Origin: Sphaerochaetaceae bacterium | Lineage (GTDB): Bacteria; Spirochaetota; Spirochaetia; Sphaerochaetales; Sphaerochaetaceae | Assembly (NCBI GenBank): GCA_016302165.1 | Contig: JAEDOD010000004.1 | Span: forward strand, 1-43,015 | DNA length: 43,015 nt | Direction: 5' to 3' | In this document: in pieces, positions 33,941-42,170 of the stretch | How positions within the stretch are numbered: position 1 is the first letter of the stretch | Layout of the letters: each line of letters opens with the position of its first letter | The notes under the pieces: model-generated | Database searches by the model: none | What the model was told of the DNA's origin: nothing | What the model saw: only the letters and a program-made list of their open reading frames with translations | Program-made: the position numbers and the translations under genes

Positions 33941-33969
33941 AAAATAAAGGCCTTCCCATTAGGAAGACC
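33941..33969 (-). terminator. Rho-independent terminator of the MFS-flavoprotein unit
   Basis: Minus strand: stem GGTCTTCC (33962-33969) with GGAAGGCC (33949-33956), one T-G pair, five-nt loop, then TTTATTTT. Confidence 0.85.
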
Positions 33970-33981
33970 AGATAGACCAGA

Positions 33982-35352
33982 CTAGAAGCTCTGAGCTATA
34001 TGTCGGGCTACATATATGCCTGAAGCCGAAGCATGGGAAAGGGAGTGTGTGACTCCGCTGCAGTCTCCAATTACAAATAGTCCCTTATGCCTTGTTTCCA
34101 GGTTATTGTCTATGGAGACCTCCATGTTGTAGAACTTGACCTCAACTCCATAGAGAAGAGTATCGTCATTGGCAGTTCCGGGAGCGATCTTGTCCAGAGC
34201 ATAGATCATCTCGATTATGCCATCGAGAATTCTCTTTGGTATCACAAGAGAAAGGTCTCCGGGAGTAGCCTTCAGCGTGGGAACGATGAAGCTTTTCTTG
34301 ATCCTCTTTTCCGTGGACCTCTGTCCTCTGATAAGATCTCCGAACCTTTGGACCATTACGCCTCCGCCCAGCATATTTGAAAGCCTGGCAATGGATTCGC
34401 CATAGGAATTTGAGTCATTGAAGGGCTCTGTAAAATGCTTAGATACCAGAAGGGCGAAGTTTGTGTTTTCAGTCTGCTTCTCCTTATCTTCATAGCTATG
34501 GCCGTTGACAGTGACGATTCCGTTGGTGTTCTCGTTGACCACAGCTCCCTTTGGATTCATGCAGAAGGTCCTTACCAGGTCCTGGTACTTCTCTGTCTTG
34601 TAGACGATCTTGCTTTCATAGAGCTCGTCGGTAATGTGCCTGAAGATTTCAGAGGGAAGCTCAACCCTTACTCCGATATCAACCCTATTGCTTCTGGTCT
34701 CTATCTCCAGCTCCCTGCACACTGTCTCCATCCACTTGCTTCCGCTGCGGCCAACACTGATGACACACTCTTTTGACAGGAACTCTCCCTTGTCTGAAAG
34801 GATTCTGAAGCCTTCATCAGCAACTTCCACATGCTCAACTTTAGTAAGGAAGTGGAACTCCACCTTATCAGAAAGGTGGGCATAAAGGTTCTGAAGCACT
34901 TCGTAGTTGATGTCTGTGCCAAGATGACGGACAGAAGCATCAAGTAGATGGAGCCCATTACGAAGGCACTCAGTCTTGAAGGATGATGAGGCTGTGGAAT
35001 ATAGCCTGGTCTTTTCTCCGCCATACTCGCAGTTGATTTTGTCTACATACCTCATGAGCTCTAAGGCTTCACTCTTCCCGATATACTCATGAAGATTACC
35101 TCCGAACTCATTGGTGATGTTGTATTTTCCATCGCTGAAGGCACCTGCTCCACCAAAGCCATTCATGATTGCACAGGTTGAGCAATGAATGCAGTTCTTG
35201 ATTTTCACTCCGTCGATAGGACACTTCCTCTTCTCCAGGGGATTTCCTGCTTCAAGGACACATATCTTCAGTTCAGGTTTGATTTTAATAAGCTCATATG
35301 CAGTAAAGATTCCACCGGGGCCAGCTCCGATTATTGCCACATCATATTTCAT
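33982..35352 (-). CDS. FAD-dependent dehydrogenase of the COG2509 type
   Basis: A 456-residue flavoprotein with an N-terminal FAD motif IIGAGPGGIFTAYEL (residues 7-21) and a C-terminal second FAD segment (GLFVIGDCSGVTHSLSHA). Shortly after the first motif there is a cysteine set C44, C54, C57, C60 (KRKCPI, then NCIHCSTC), followed by GFGGAGAFSDGKYNI. These features match the uncharacterised COG2509 dehydrogenases. The cysteines could bind a metal or Fe-S cluster; that is inference. It lies 38 nt behind an MFS transporter gene and may share its transcript. No clear Shine-Dalgarno precedes ATG 35352. Confidence 0.85.
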   Translation of the reverse strand: MKYDVAIIGAGPGGIFTAYELIKIKPELKICVLEAGNPLEKRKCPIDGVKIKNCIHCSTCAIMNGFGGAGAFSDGKYNITNEFGGNLHEYIGKSEALELMRYVDKINCEYGGEKTRLYSTASSSFKTECLRNGLHLLDASVRHLGTDINYEVLQNLYAHLSDKVEFHFLTKVEHVEVADEGFRILSDKGEFLSKECVISVGRSGSKWMETVCRELEIETRSNRVDIGVRVELPSEIFRHITDELYESKIVYKTEKYQDLVRTFCMNPKGAVVNENTNGIVTVNGHSYEDKEKQTENTNFALLVSKHFTEPFNDSNSYGESIARLSNMLGGGVMVQRFGDLIRGQRSTEKRIKKSFIVPTLKATPGDLSLVIPKRILDGIIEMIYALDKIAPGTANDDTLLYGVEVKFYNMEVSIDNNLETRHKGLFVIGDCSGVTHSLSHASASGIYVARHIAQSF

Positions 35353-35390
35353 AACAATGGAACTTTACCTAATAATTCCACATATTACAA

Positions 35391-36539
35391 TCAGCTTTTA
35401 CCAAGAGTTTTCCCAAATATAACTCCCTCTGCAATAAGGGAGACAAAGGCTGTGGCGGCAATTACCAGCACAAGGGAGAAGAAGGAGAAATACTGATAGA
35501 CAAATCCTCCCACAAGGCTTCCAGCTATTGTTCCAATGGTGAGAAGAACCTCGTGTATCACCATTCTCCTATGTCTATCCATTGCTCCTTCTGCACCATG
35601 GAAAATGGAAAGGTCATAGGACAGGGCGAAGACAGCGCCATAGAGGGCAAAGAGCAGAGCAAAACCTGGAATGGATTTCACAACAAGCATCAGCAGCGTC
35701 AAGACAATGAATGCGCCTTGGGATAGGACAATGGGCAGGAAGCCCTTCTGCCAGGCTCTGGCCCTCTGGAGGAGAAGGAAGGCGAAGGTGACGCTAATTC
35801 CTCTGAAGAGAAGGATGTTTCCTGTAACTGACTCCGAATACCCTAGACTATCCATGGCATATTGGGGGAAAACTGTCAGAACCAGGGAGTAGCCCGTGTA
35901 CACAAGAAGAACTCCAGCCCAGGAAGGAAAGCGTAAAGGCGAAGAGTGGTCCTCCCCTTTCTCTTCCTTCGTCTCTCCCCTTTTCTCCTTCTCATAGCTC
36001 TTGCCTGCTCCTGCCACTATCAAGGAGGCAGCCAGGAAGGCTAATACTCCCGTCCAGATACTGTAACGTGTATTGATTTCAGAGAGAAAGCCTGCACATG
36101 ATGTGGCAACCCCTACGCTGAAGGACCAGGAGAAGTTGAAGAGAGTAAGCCTACTGGTCAAGGCACTGCCCTCCACGCCGTTTGTTATCCATGTCTCCAT
36201 GTTGGTCCAGAGAAGGGACTGGAAAAGCCCATAGATCACAAGGTCAATCATTATAAGGCTCTCTGTCCTGAGAAGAGTCAGCACAATGCCAGTGAGAGCC
36301 ATACCGCAGTCAGCGATGATGATCCTGGCCTTTCCCTTTATGGATGGCAGAACCTTGGGCATAAGGATGCAGCCCAGGAAATATACTGTGGGATAGATGG
36401 AAGAAGCGATACCGATGCCAACGCTATCTATGTTGCACTCCCTAAGATAATAGACCAAAGTAAAGTTGAATATGACTATTGCGCCTTGGGACAGAAAGGA
36501 GGCAAGGGCAAGCTTGTTTTCCATTTTGCATAGAGACAT
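35391..36539 (-). CDS. Major facilitator superfamily transporter
   Basis: A 382-residue membrane protein with about 11-12 helices and a charged central loop (KSYEKEKRGETKEEKGED) between two halves, typical MFS architecture. The substrate is not recognisable. Two starts are possible: ATG 36539 and ATG 36524 (MENKLALASF); neither has a good Shine-Dalgarno. A TTGACA lies upstream at a distance that would suit the second start, but its -10 is weak. It is divergent from the DUF212 gene and upstream of the flavoprotein gene. Confidence 0.82.
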   Translation of the reverse strand: MSLCKMENKLALASFLSQGAIVIFNFTLVYYLRECNIDSVGIGIASSIYPTVYFLGCILMPKVLPSIKGKARIIIADCGMALTGIVLTLLRTESLIMIDLVIYGLFQSLLWTNMETWITNGVEGSALTSRLTLFNFSWSFSVGVATSCAGFLSEINTRYSIWTGVLAFLAASLIVAGAGKSYEKEKRGETKEEKGEDHSSPLRFPSWAGVLLVYTGYSLVLTVFPQYAMDSLGYSESVTGNILLFRGISVTFAFLLLQRARAWQKGFLPIVLSQGAFIVLTLLMLVVKSIPGFALLFALYGAVFALSYDLSIFHGAEGAMDRHRRMVIHEVLLTIGTIAGSLVGGFVYQYFSFFSLVLVIAATAFVSLIAEGVIFGKTLGKS

Positions 36540-36598
36540 GGCCCTATGTTATTTCTTTGTCAAGTCAGCTTCAAGACAGTTTACAGAGGGTATAAGAG

Positions 36599-36627
36599 TT
36601 GAACACATTGTCCAATAGAAATAAAAT
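36599..36627 (+). promoter_or_regulatory. Promoter of the DUF212 operon, leaderless
   Basis: -35 TTGAAC (36599-36604), 17 bp, -10 TAAAAT (36622-36627). Six nt separate the -10 from GTG 36634, so the transcript should begin on the start codon. No Shine-Dalgarno is present. Confidence 0.65.
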
Positions 36628-36633
36628 CATAGC

Positions 36634-37089
36634 GTGAACGACAACATTTTCCTTAATCCAGTATTCTGGTCAGCCTTGATGTCGATGTTTGCCGCACAGC
36701 TCATCAAATGCTTTGTTGAGGCGATCATAAACAAGAAGTGGAGCTTCGCCCCCTTCCTTTCCAATGGCGGTATGCCATCAAGCCACTCAGCTTCTGTGGC
36801 TGCCCTCTCAAACTCCATAGGCATGGTCTATGGATATGGCTCCACACTTTTTGTTTTTTCCCTTCTCTTTGCATTCATTGTATTCAACGATGCCATAAAC
36901 GTAAGACTTGAGACAGGAAAGCAGGCCCAGACCATCAACAACTGGTCAAAGCTATTCCAGGACATGTTCTCCACAGAAGCCTTCAAGGAAGAACATTTCA
37001 AGACTCTTGTGGGCCATACTAAGCTTCAGGTGCTCTGGGGCATAATCTGTGGTATAGTGGTCAGCACTTCCATAACTGTGTGGTTCTAA
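36634..37089 (+). CDS. DUF212 divergent PAP2-family membrane protein
   Basis: A 151-residue membrane protein with about four helices. It carries the DUF212 signature GGMPSSHSA (residues 45-53), which is the acid-phosphatase-like PAP2 motif, and later FNDAINVRLETGKQ. Related plant and bacterial proteins have no firm function; a lipid or polyprenyl phosphate role is only a guess. Start GTG 36634 fits the leaderless promoter. Its stop shares an A with the next start (TAATG). Confidence 0.87.
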   Translation: MNDNIFLNPVFWSALMSMFAAQLIKCFVEAIINKKWSFAPFLSNGGMPSSHSASVAALSNSIGMVYGYGSTLFVFSLLFAFIVFNDAINVRLETGKQAQTINNWSKLFQDMFSTEAFKEEHFKTLVGHTKLQVLWGIICGIVVSTSITVWF

Positions 37090-37877
37090 TGGGAAAGAGT
37101 AAAGATAAAAAGACAGGAGAGGAGCTCTTCGATTCCTTCTACAGCAACCTCTGGCAGGAAAGATGGCCAGATCTGAAAGCCTCCCTTATCGGAGAAAAGG
37201 CTGAGCAGGTATCTGTACCAAATACCAATCCTCCCTATTGGCTGGATGAAGCTTCATTGATCTCTGCTTCCCTCCTTCCTGTAACAAAGGGCTCAAATGT
37301 ATTGGATATGTGTGCAGCCCCTGGAGGAAAAAGCCTTATTCTTGCCCAGAAGACAGGAAAGGAAGGCTTTTTGACAGCCAACGACAGATCTCCAGAGAGA
37401 AGGGAAAGGCTGAAGAAGGTCCTTTCCTCTCTAAGTGAAGAGTATAGGCCTGATGTAAGAATTACAGGCTTCAACGCTGAAAGCTGGGGTCTCTATGAGA
37501 AGGAGGTATATGACTTTATTCTCCTTGATGCCCCCTGCTCCTCTGAGCGCCATGTGCTTCTGGATCCCAAGCATCTGGGCCTTTGGTCTCCCAATAGGCC
37601 AAAGAGGCTCTCAATCTCACAGTATGCCATGCTCTCATCAGCCCTGATGGCTTTGAAGAAGGGAGGCTGGATCCTGTATTCAACCTGTTCCATAAATCCA
37701 GGAGAGAACGAAGAGGTAATAAAGAAGCTTTTCTCAAGACACGGAGAGGAAGTGGAGGAATCTATCCTCTACCCTGCCTTCTCGGAAAGACGGGAAAAAG
37801 GAGCCATAATCCTTCCTGACACAAATAAAGGAAAAGGCCCTATGTATTTTTGCCTCATAAGGAAAAAAGAGTCATGA
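37089..37877 (+). CDS. RNA (cytosine-5-)-methyltransferase, RsmB/NSUN family
   Basis: SAM-dependent m5C methyltransferase for rRNA or tRNA, 262 residues. Motif I is LDMCAAPGGKS (residues 72-82); motif IV has the PC cysteine C150 (DAPCSSER) and motif VI the catalytic TC cysteine C200 (YSTCSINPGENE). It lacks the N-terminal NusB-like domain of RsmB and the C-terminal domain of RsmF, so it is a minimal-core form; the target base is unknown. ATG 37089 overlaps the DUF212 stop by 1 nt; a GTG three codons earlier is also open. Confidence 0.9.
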   Translation: MGKSKDKKTGEELFDSFYSNLWQERWPDLKASLIGEKAEQVSVPNTNPPYWLDEASLISASLLPVTKGSNVLDMCAAPGGKSLILAQKTGKEGFLTANDRSPERRERLKKVLSSLSEEYRPDVRITGFNAESWGLYEKEVYDFILLDAPCSSERHVLLDPKHLGLWSPNRPKRLSISQYAMLSSALMALKKGGWILYSTCSINPGENEEVIKKLFSRHGEEVEESILYPAFSERREKGAIILPDTNKGKGPMYFCLIRKKES

Positions 37878-38974
37878 ACAAGGTAGCAATTACAAAGTGT
37901 GGTAAATATGAATATGAGCTTATAAAAAAGGCTGTAGGTCTTCTTGCCGATAATTCAGACTTTCCAGATGTAAAGGGAAAGACAGTCCTGGTAAAGCCAA
38001 ACATTCTTTCCGACTCCAAAATGGAGAAGAACATCACGACCAATCCTCTGGTGGTGAAGGCTGTAATTGAGCTCTTGAAGGAAAAGGGAGCAGAGAGAGT
38101 GTGGTGTGGGGACTCACCCGGTCTCCCAGGACCAAAGTTTAAAGGTGAAGGCTGCGGCATATGGAGCGTGGTCCAGGAGACAGGAGCAGAGTGGGTAGAC
38201 TTCTTCGATGGAGCCAAGGAGACAGTATTCTGGAATGGAGTCAAGGCTCCCCAGTGCAGATTTGTCTCGGAAGCTGATATCGTGGTATCTGTCTCAAAAA
38301 TGAAGACTCACCAGCTCATGTATGCAACAGGAGCTGTAAAGAATATGTTCGGCACTATCCCAGGCCTTAACAAAAGCCCTATGCATCTCTATGCAAGAAG
38401 CCCTGAGAACTTTGCCAAGCTTATCCTTTCCATCTATGGTACACATAAACCTGAATGGTCTGTAATGGACGGAATCATTTCCATGGAGGGAGCCGGTCCT
38501 GCCAATGGAACTCTCCGTCAGACAGGTCTTCTCCTTGCATCCTCCTCAGCCTTGGCCCTGGATAGGGCTGAAGCTGTAATCATGGGATATGACCCCAAGG
38601 ATATTCCTATTCTCTCTGAAGCTGAAAAGGAAGAGAAAGGAAGCACAGATGCCTCCTACCCTCTTCTATCTGCAGAGGAGGTGGCAATCCCAGATTTCAG
38701 GAGAGTTGAAGTGAAGAAGAGAGGAATCGTGAATTCCCTTCTCCTTCCCTTCCTCACCCGTTTCTTCGACAAGAAGATGGCAGAAAGAAGAAAGGCTCCT
38801 GAGTTCATTAAAGAGAAGTGCAGGAAATGCAGAAAATGTGTGGACATTTGTCCAGCAAAGGCCCTTAGACTGGACACTGACCATATTGCCATCGACACAT
38901 CCAAGTGCATCAGATGTTACTGTTGCCATGAAATGTGTCCTTTTGATGCCATTGAGATTGAAAAACCCAATTGA
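37874..38974 (+). CDS. DUF362 protein with C-terminal 2[4Fe-4S] ferredoxin domain
   Basis: A 366-residue soluble protein. The DUF362 part covers about residues 1-300 (VLVKPNIL, KMKTHQLMYATGAVKN, DGIISMEGAGPANG). The C-terminus has two clusters of the form CxxCxxCxxxCP (CRKCRKCVDICP and CIRCYCCHEMCP), typical for two 4Fe-4S centres. The family is redox related but without a settled reaction. ATG 37874 overlaps the methyltransferase stop (ATGA). Last gene of the DUF212-NSUN-DUF362 operon; its stop codon lies inside the -35 box of the next gene. Confidence 0.9.
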   Translation: MNKVAITKCGKYEYELIKKAVGLLADNSDFPDVKGKTVLVKPNILSDSKMEKNITTNPLVVKAVIELLKEKGAERVWCGDSPGLPGPKFKGEGCGIWSVVQETGAEWVDFFDGAKETVFWNGVKAPQCRFVSEADIVVSVSKMKTHQLMYATGAVKNMFGTIPGLNKSPMHLYARSPENFAKLILSIYGTHKPEWSVMDGIISMEGAGPANGTLRQTGLLLASSSALALDRAEAVIMGYDPKDIPILSEAEKEEKGSTDASYPLLSAEEVAIPDFRRVEVKKRGIVNSLLLPFLTRFFDKKMAERRKAPEFIKEKCRKCRKCVDICPAKALRLDTDHIAIDTSKCIRCYCCHEMCPFDAIEIEKPN

Positions 38975-38999
38975 CCACCTTCTGCTTTTTTGACATATT
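38971..38999 (+). promoter_or_regulatory. pcrA promoter, leaderless, overlapping the DUF362 stop
   Basis: -35 TTGACC (38971-38976), 17 bp, -10 CATATT (38994-38999). Six nt separate the -10 from GTG 39006. The TGA of the preceding gene (38972-38974) is part of the -35. No Shine-Dalgarno precedes the GTG. Confidence 0.6.
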
Positions 39000-39005
39000 A
39001 GCCGG

Positions 39006-40997
39006 GTGGCTTTAGATCTCTCAAAACTTTTGAATCCAGAACAATGCTTGGCGGCCTCTCAGATAAAGGGGCCGGAGCTCATCATTGCAGGAGCCGGAAG
39101 CGGCAAGACAAGGATGATCACATACCGTATTGCCAATATGCTTGATAAGGGCATAGACGAAAGCGAGATACTTGCCTTGACCTTCACCAACAAAGCTGCC
39201 AAGGAAATGGCAGATAGAGTCAGGGAAACCACAGGAAAGAAGCTGAAGGGCCTTACAGCCACCACCTTCCATTCCTTTGGACTGGGACTGTTGAAGCAGT
39301 ATATCCAGTACCTGGGATATAGAAATGATTTCACTCTCTATGACGAGAATGACAATGTATCCTTGGTACGTAACTGCATCGTCACTTGTGGCTTCGAGCT
39401 TGGTGACTACAACACACGTTCCCTGAGAGAGTTCTTCTCCTCCTACAAGACAGGTCGCATGGCCCTGCCTGAAAAAGGCACAGCTGTAAGGGACATCTAC
39501 GACGAATGGCTTCTGACCCAGAAGGCCTACAACGTGGTAGACTTCGACGACCTTATCCTTCTCCCCATCACCATATTCGAAAAAAGGCCAGATATCCTGG
39601 AAAAGGTCCAGGACAGGTATAGATACATCATGGTGGACGAGTTCCAGGACACTTCCCTTCTTCAATACAAGCTGGTCTCCATGATCGCCATGAAATACAG
39701 AAATATTGCTGTTGTCGGAGATGACGACCAGTCCATCTATTCCTGGAGAGGAGCCAACTACCAGAACATTTTGAACTTTGAGAAGGATTTTCCGGAAAGA
39801 AAGGAATACAAGCTGGAGAGAAACTATAGAAGTACAGGAAACATCCTTAACGCTGCAAACGCTGTCATTGTACACAACAGCGAAAGAAAGGAGAAAAAGC
39901 TTTGGACCGAAAGCGGCGAAGGAGCAAGCATCTCCATCAAGTGTCATCCAAATGGTGAAATGGAAGCCCTGTGGATCGCCACCACCATCAGGCGTCTAAT
40001 GAGGGAGAAGAAATATGGCTTCAAGGATTTTGGTGTTCTGGTAAGGACTAACTCTCTGATGAACATCCTTGAGACCAACTTTGTTGAAGCCCGTATTCCT
40101 GTCCGCATAAGTGGAGGCTCATCCTTCTTCGACAGAAAGGAGGTCAGGGATATGCTCTGCTTCCTGAAGGTCCTTACAAATCGGTCTGATGACAACTCCC
40201 TTCTGAGAATCATAAATACTCCACGCCGAGGTATAGGAAGAACCACAGTAGAGAAGCTAAGACGATACGCTGACGATAAGCTGATCACCCTTTATCAGGC
40301 AATGGAAGAGCTTTCCTCCTCTCCAGACTTCAGAGCATCCACACAGGAAGCCATAAAGAACTTTCTGAGGATGGTGGCGTCCTGGGAGAAGAAGCTCTCC
40401 TCCCCTGCGACCCTAATTAACACAATTGTCAAAGACACTGGATATGAAGCCATGGTCAGGGAGGAGTTTCCTGACTCAGATAAGGCTGTAGCCTTCAAGA
40501 TGAGAGGCATAGAATTTCTTTCAGATAGACTTCAACGTTTCATCAAAGAGAACCCAGAACAGGGACTTAGGGACTATCTAAGGTCTGTATCCATACTTGG
40601 GGATGAAAAGGATGATGACGAAAGCTCTGTAAACCTTATGACCATGCATGCCTCCAAAGGCCTTGAGTTTAAGGTGGTCTTCCTTTCCGGCATTGAAGAC
40701 AACATCATTCCATCAGCCAGAGCCCTTGAAGAGAACATGAGGAATATTGATGAGGAACGAAGACTTTTCTATGTTGCAATTACAAGGGCCAAGGAGAAGC
40801 TTTTCATAAACTACGCCCTTACCAGAAGAGACAGGGAAGGCAAGGAGAAGAGCGTACTTCCTTCCCGTTTCATCGAAGAAATTCCGACAGCTCTTCTTCA
40901 GAGTGAAGAAAAATCCAAGGAGCAGATGCTTCAGGATAACGTTGCAAAGGGCAGACAATTTCTGGAAATGCTTAAGAATCGAGATAAAAACAAATGA
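39006..40997 (+). CDS. pcrA: UvrD/PcrA/Rep-type 3'-5' DNA helicase
   Basis: SF1A helicase of 663 residues acting in repair and replication restart. Q motif N10-P-E-Q13, Walker A GAGSGKT (residues 29-35), TFTNKAAKEM, Walker B VDEFQDTS, motif III VGDDDQSIYSWRGA, motif IV LERNYRS, motif V MTMHASKGLEFKVVF and motif VI EERRLFYVAITRAKEKL are all present. It is nearer Rep (673) in length than PcrA (about 720) and lacks the long PcrA C-terminal tail, so Rep-like function is possible. Start GTG 39006 fits the leaderless promoter and the family start. A hairpin follows directly after the stop. Confidence 0.95.
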   Translation: MALDLSKLLNPEQCLAASQIKGPELIIAGAGSGKTRMITYRIANMLDKGIDESEILALTFTNKAAKEMADRVRETTGKKLKGLTATTFHSFGLGLLKQYIQYLGYRNDFTLYDENDNVSLVRNCIVTCGFELGDYNTRSLREFFSSYKTGRMALPEKGTAVRDIYDEWLLTQKAYNVVDFDDLILLPITIFEKRPDILEKVQDRYRYIMVDEFQDTSLLQYKLVSMIAMKYRNIAVVGDDDQSIYSWRGANYQNILNFEKDFPERKEYKLERNYRSTGNILNAANAVIVHNSERKEKKLWTESGEGASISIKCHPNGEMEALWIATTIRRLMREKKYGFKDFGVLVRTNSLMNILETNFVEARIPVRISGGSSFFDRKEVRDMLCFLKVLTNRSDDNSLLRIINTPRRGIGRTTVEKLRRYADDKLITLYQAMEELSSSPDFRASTQEAIKNFLRMVASWEKKLSSPATLINTIVKDTGYEAMVREEFPDSDKAVAFKMRGIEFLSDRLQRFIKENPEQGLRDYLRSVSILGDEKDDDESSVNLMTMHASKGLEFKVVFLSGIEDNIIPSARALEENMRNIDEERRLFYVAITRAKEKLFINYALTRRDREGKEKSVLPSRFIEEIPTALLQSEEKSKEQMLQDNVAKGRQFLEMLKNRDKNK

Positions 40998-41022
40998 TTT
41001 CTGTATAAGATATATACAGAAA
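40998..41022 (+). repeat. Perfect 10-bp hairpin after the helicase stop codon
   Basis: TTTCTGTATA (40998-41007) and TATACAGAAA (41013-41022) are exact inverted repeats around a 5-nt loop, starting on the base after the stop. There is no T tract, so it is at best a weak terminator or a 3' RNA-protecting stem. Nothing else is seen in the 98-nt gap to the next gene. Confidence 0.6.
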
Positions 41023-41095
41023 CCATTCGCGTTTAACAAGTTTATATATATGATTGATAGAATTATTTTATGGTTAATGTAGAAAAATAAGGCAA

Positions 41096-41335
41096 CTAAT
41101 TATCATTATTACCATATTTTTTAGAGAATTCCTTCAAAGCAAATCTAATACCTGCAGCCCAACCTAGACCCATGTCTGCAAATATACCTTCAAGCTCTTC
41201 CTTAAAGGATGGTTCAATGGAAAATGTAGACAATATCTTCTTTTCCTTGGCTTCCTTGGCACCAAACACCTGTTTGGCCTTTTGCCCACCTAAACTCTCT
41301 GAAAATAGTGATTCCTCTTGTTTTCTCAAAGCCAT
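41096..41335 (-). CDS. Small protein with ribbon-helix-helix-like C-terminus, ParA partner candidate
   Basis: A 79-residue protein encoded 11 nt behind parA, with GAGAGG 7 nt before ATG 41335. The first 30 residues are charged and probably flexible. Residues from about 33 (ILSTFSIEPSFKEELEGIF, then MGLGWAAGIRFALKEF) follow the strand-helix-turn-helix pattern of RHH DNA-binding proteins such as ParG, omega and CopG-like factors. Small RHH proteins of this kind are the centromere-binding partners of ParA in type Ib plasmid partition. A flexible N-terminus would be where such partners stimulate ParA. The RHH call rests on pattern only. Confidence 0.6.
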   Translation of the reverse strand: MALRKQEESLFSESLGGQKAKQVFGAKEAKEKKILSTFSIEPSFKEELEGIFADMGLGWAAGIRFALKEFSKKYGNNDN

Positions 41336-41346
41336 ATTCTAACCTC

Positions 41347-42111
41347 TCAGCTCCAAATAGATTTGTTGATCTTGAACAATGCTTCTATTGTTCCAGGCTT
41401 CAGCCCACGCCCATTCACCCTATAACGCTGGGGCACCTTATGTGCGGTCTGCGCCTTTCTAAAAAGAGGGTCCACAGGGATTCTGAAAACTACATACCGG
41501 CCTGAATCACAGGCCTCCTTGTAGATTTCTTTGGCCTGTCTGACCCTTTCATCAAAGGAATTGATGATGATCTTATTATGTTTAACAGAAGCTTTATAGT
41601 TCTTCTTGAGTTTTGCAAGTTCATCAACAAAAATTTCAAAACCATCAAGGCTGAAAATTTCTGTCGTAATTGGAGTAATGACCTCATTGCATGCAATGAT
41701 TGCAGATCTCTCAAGCTTTCCCAATCCTGGAGAAAGATCCAGTACAATACGTTCAAATTCCGTGGAAAGCTCGCCTACCAGATCCTGGATGATGAAAGGC
41801 TCATCGTTTAGCTTGGTTTCGCTATAGTTCTTCAATGATCCTCCAATACTGAAAGTGGGAAGAATGTAGAGATTATCTATGTCATCAACCTTGACAACAG
41901 AATCTTTCCAGAAACATTTTCCCTGAAGGACATCTGAAAGCTCATATTTAGGAGCCTCTTTCAGGAACCAGGATGAAAGGTTACCCTGTGGATCGCAGTC
42001 AATCATCAGCGTTCTCTTTCCAGACAAAGCAGACTGGCAAGCCAATGCGCCGCAGACGCTTGTCTTACCTACACCACCTTTCTGAAGATGAAAAGCAATT
42101 GATTTTGCCAT
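41347..42111 (-). CDS. parA: ParA/Soj-family partition ATPase
   Basis: MinD/ParA-type ATPase of 254 residues. The deviant Walker A is KGGVGKTS (residues 11-18), followed by LMIDCDPQGNLSSW (A' motif) and the Walker B segment RIVLDLSPGLG. It lacks an N-terminal DNA-binding domain, as in Soj or type Ib plasmid ParA. ATG 42111 is preferred to the adjacent GTG 42114. The partner gene downstream is not ParB but a small RHH-like protein. Palindromes cover its promoter, and the DNA beyond is a long AT-rich non-coding tract, which is the usual plan of a plasmid partition locus; a chromosomal orphan copy is also possible. Confidence 0.9.
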   Translation of the reverse strand: MAKSIAFHLQKGGVGKTSVCGALACQSALSGKRTLMIDCDPQGNLSSWFLKEAPKYELSDVLQGKCFWKDSVVKVDDIDNLYILPTFSIGGSLKNYSETKLNDEPFIIQDLVGELSTEFERIVLDLSPGLGKLERSAIIACNEVITPITTEIFSLDGFEIFVDELAKLKKNYKASVKHNKIIINSFDERVRQAKEIYKEACDSGRYVVFRIPVDPLFRKAQTAHKVPQRYRVNGRGLKPGTIEALFKINKSIWS

Positions 42112-42131
42112 CACTTTAACCCCAATTTTTA

Positions 42132-42170
42132 TTGATTATATAATCAAAACTTGCATATATACAAGTACTT
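42132..42170 (-). promoter_or_regulatory. parA promoter overlapped by two palindromes
   Basis: Minus strand: -35 TTGTAT (42159-42164), 18 bp, -10 TATAAT. The -10 lies in the perfect 16-bp palindrome TTGATTATATAATCAA (42132-42147). The -35 lies in the near-palindrome ACTTGCATATATACAAGT (42149-42166; one symmetric mismatch pair). Both are plausible autoregulatory operator or centromere sites for the RHH partner. Confidence 0.6.

Noticed and set aside
40997..41024. dif (XerCD) site at the hairpin after pcrA
   Set aside because: The 11-6-11 layout fits loosely, but the right arm lacks the conserved XerD half-site TTATGTTAAAT.
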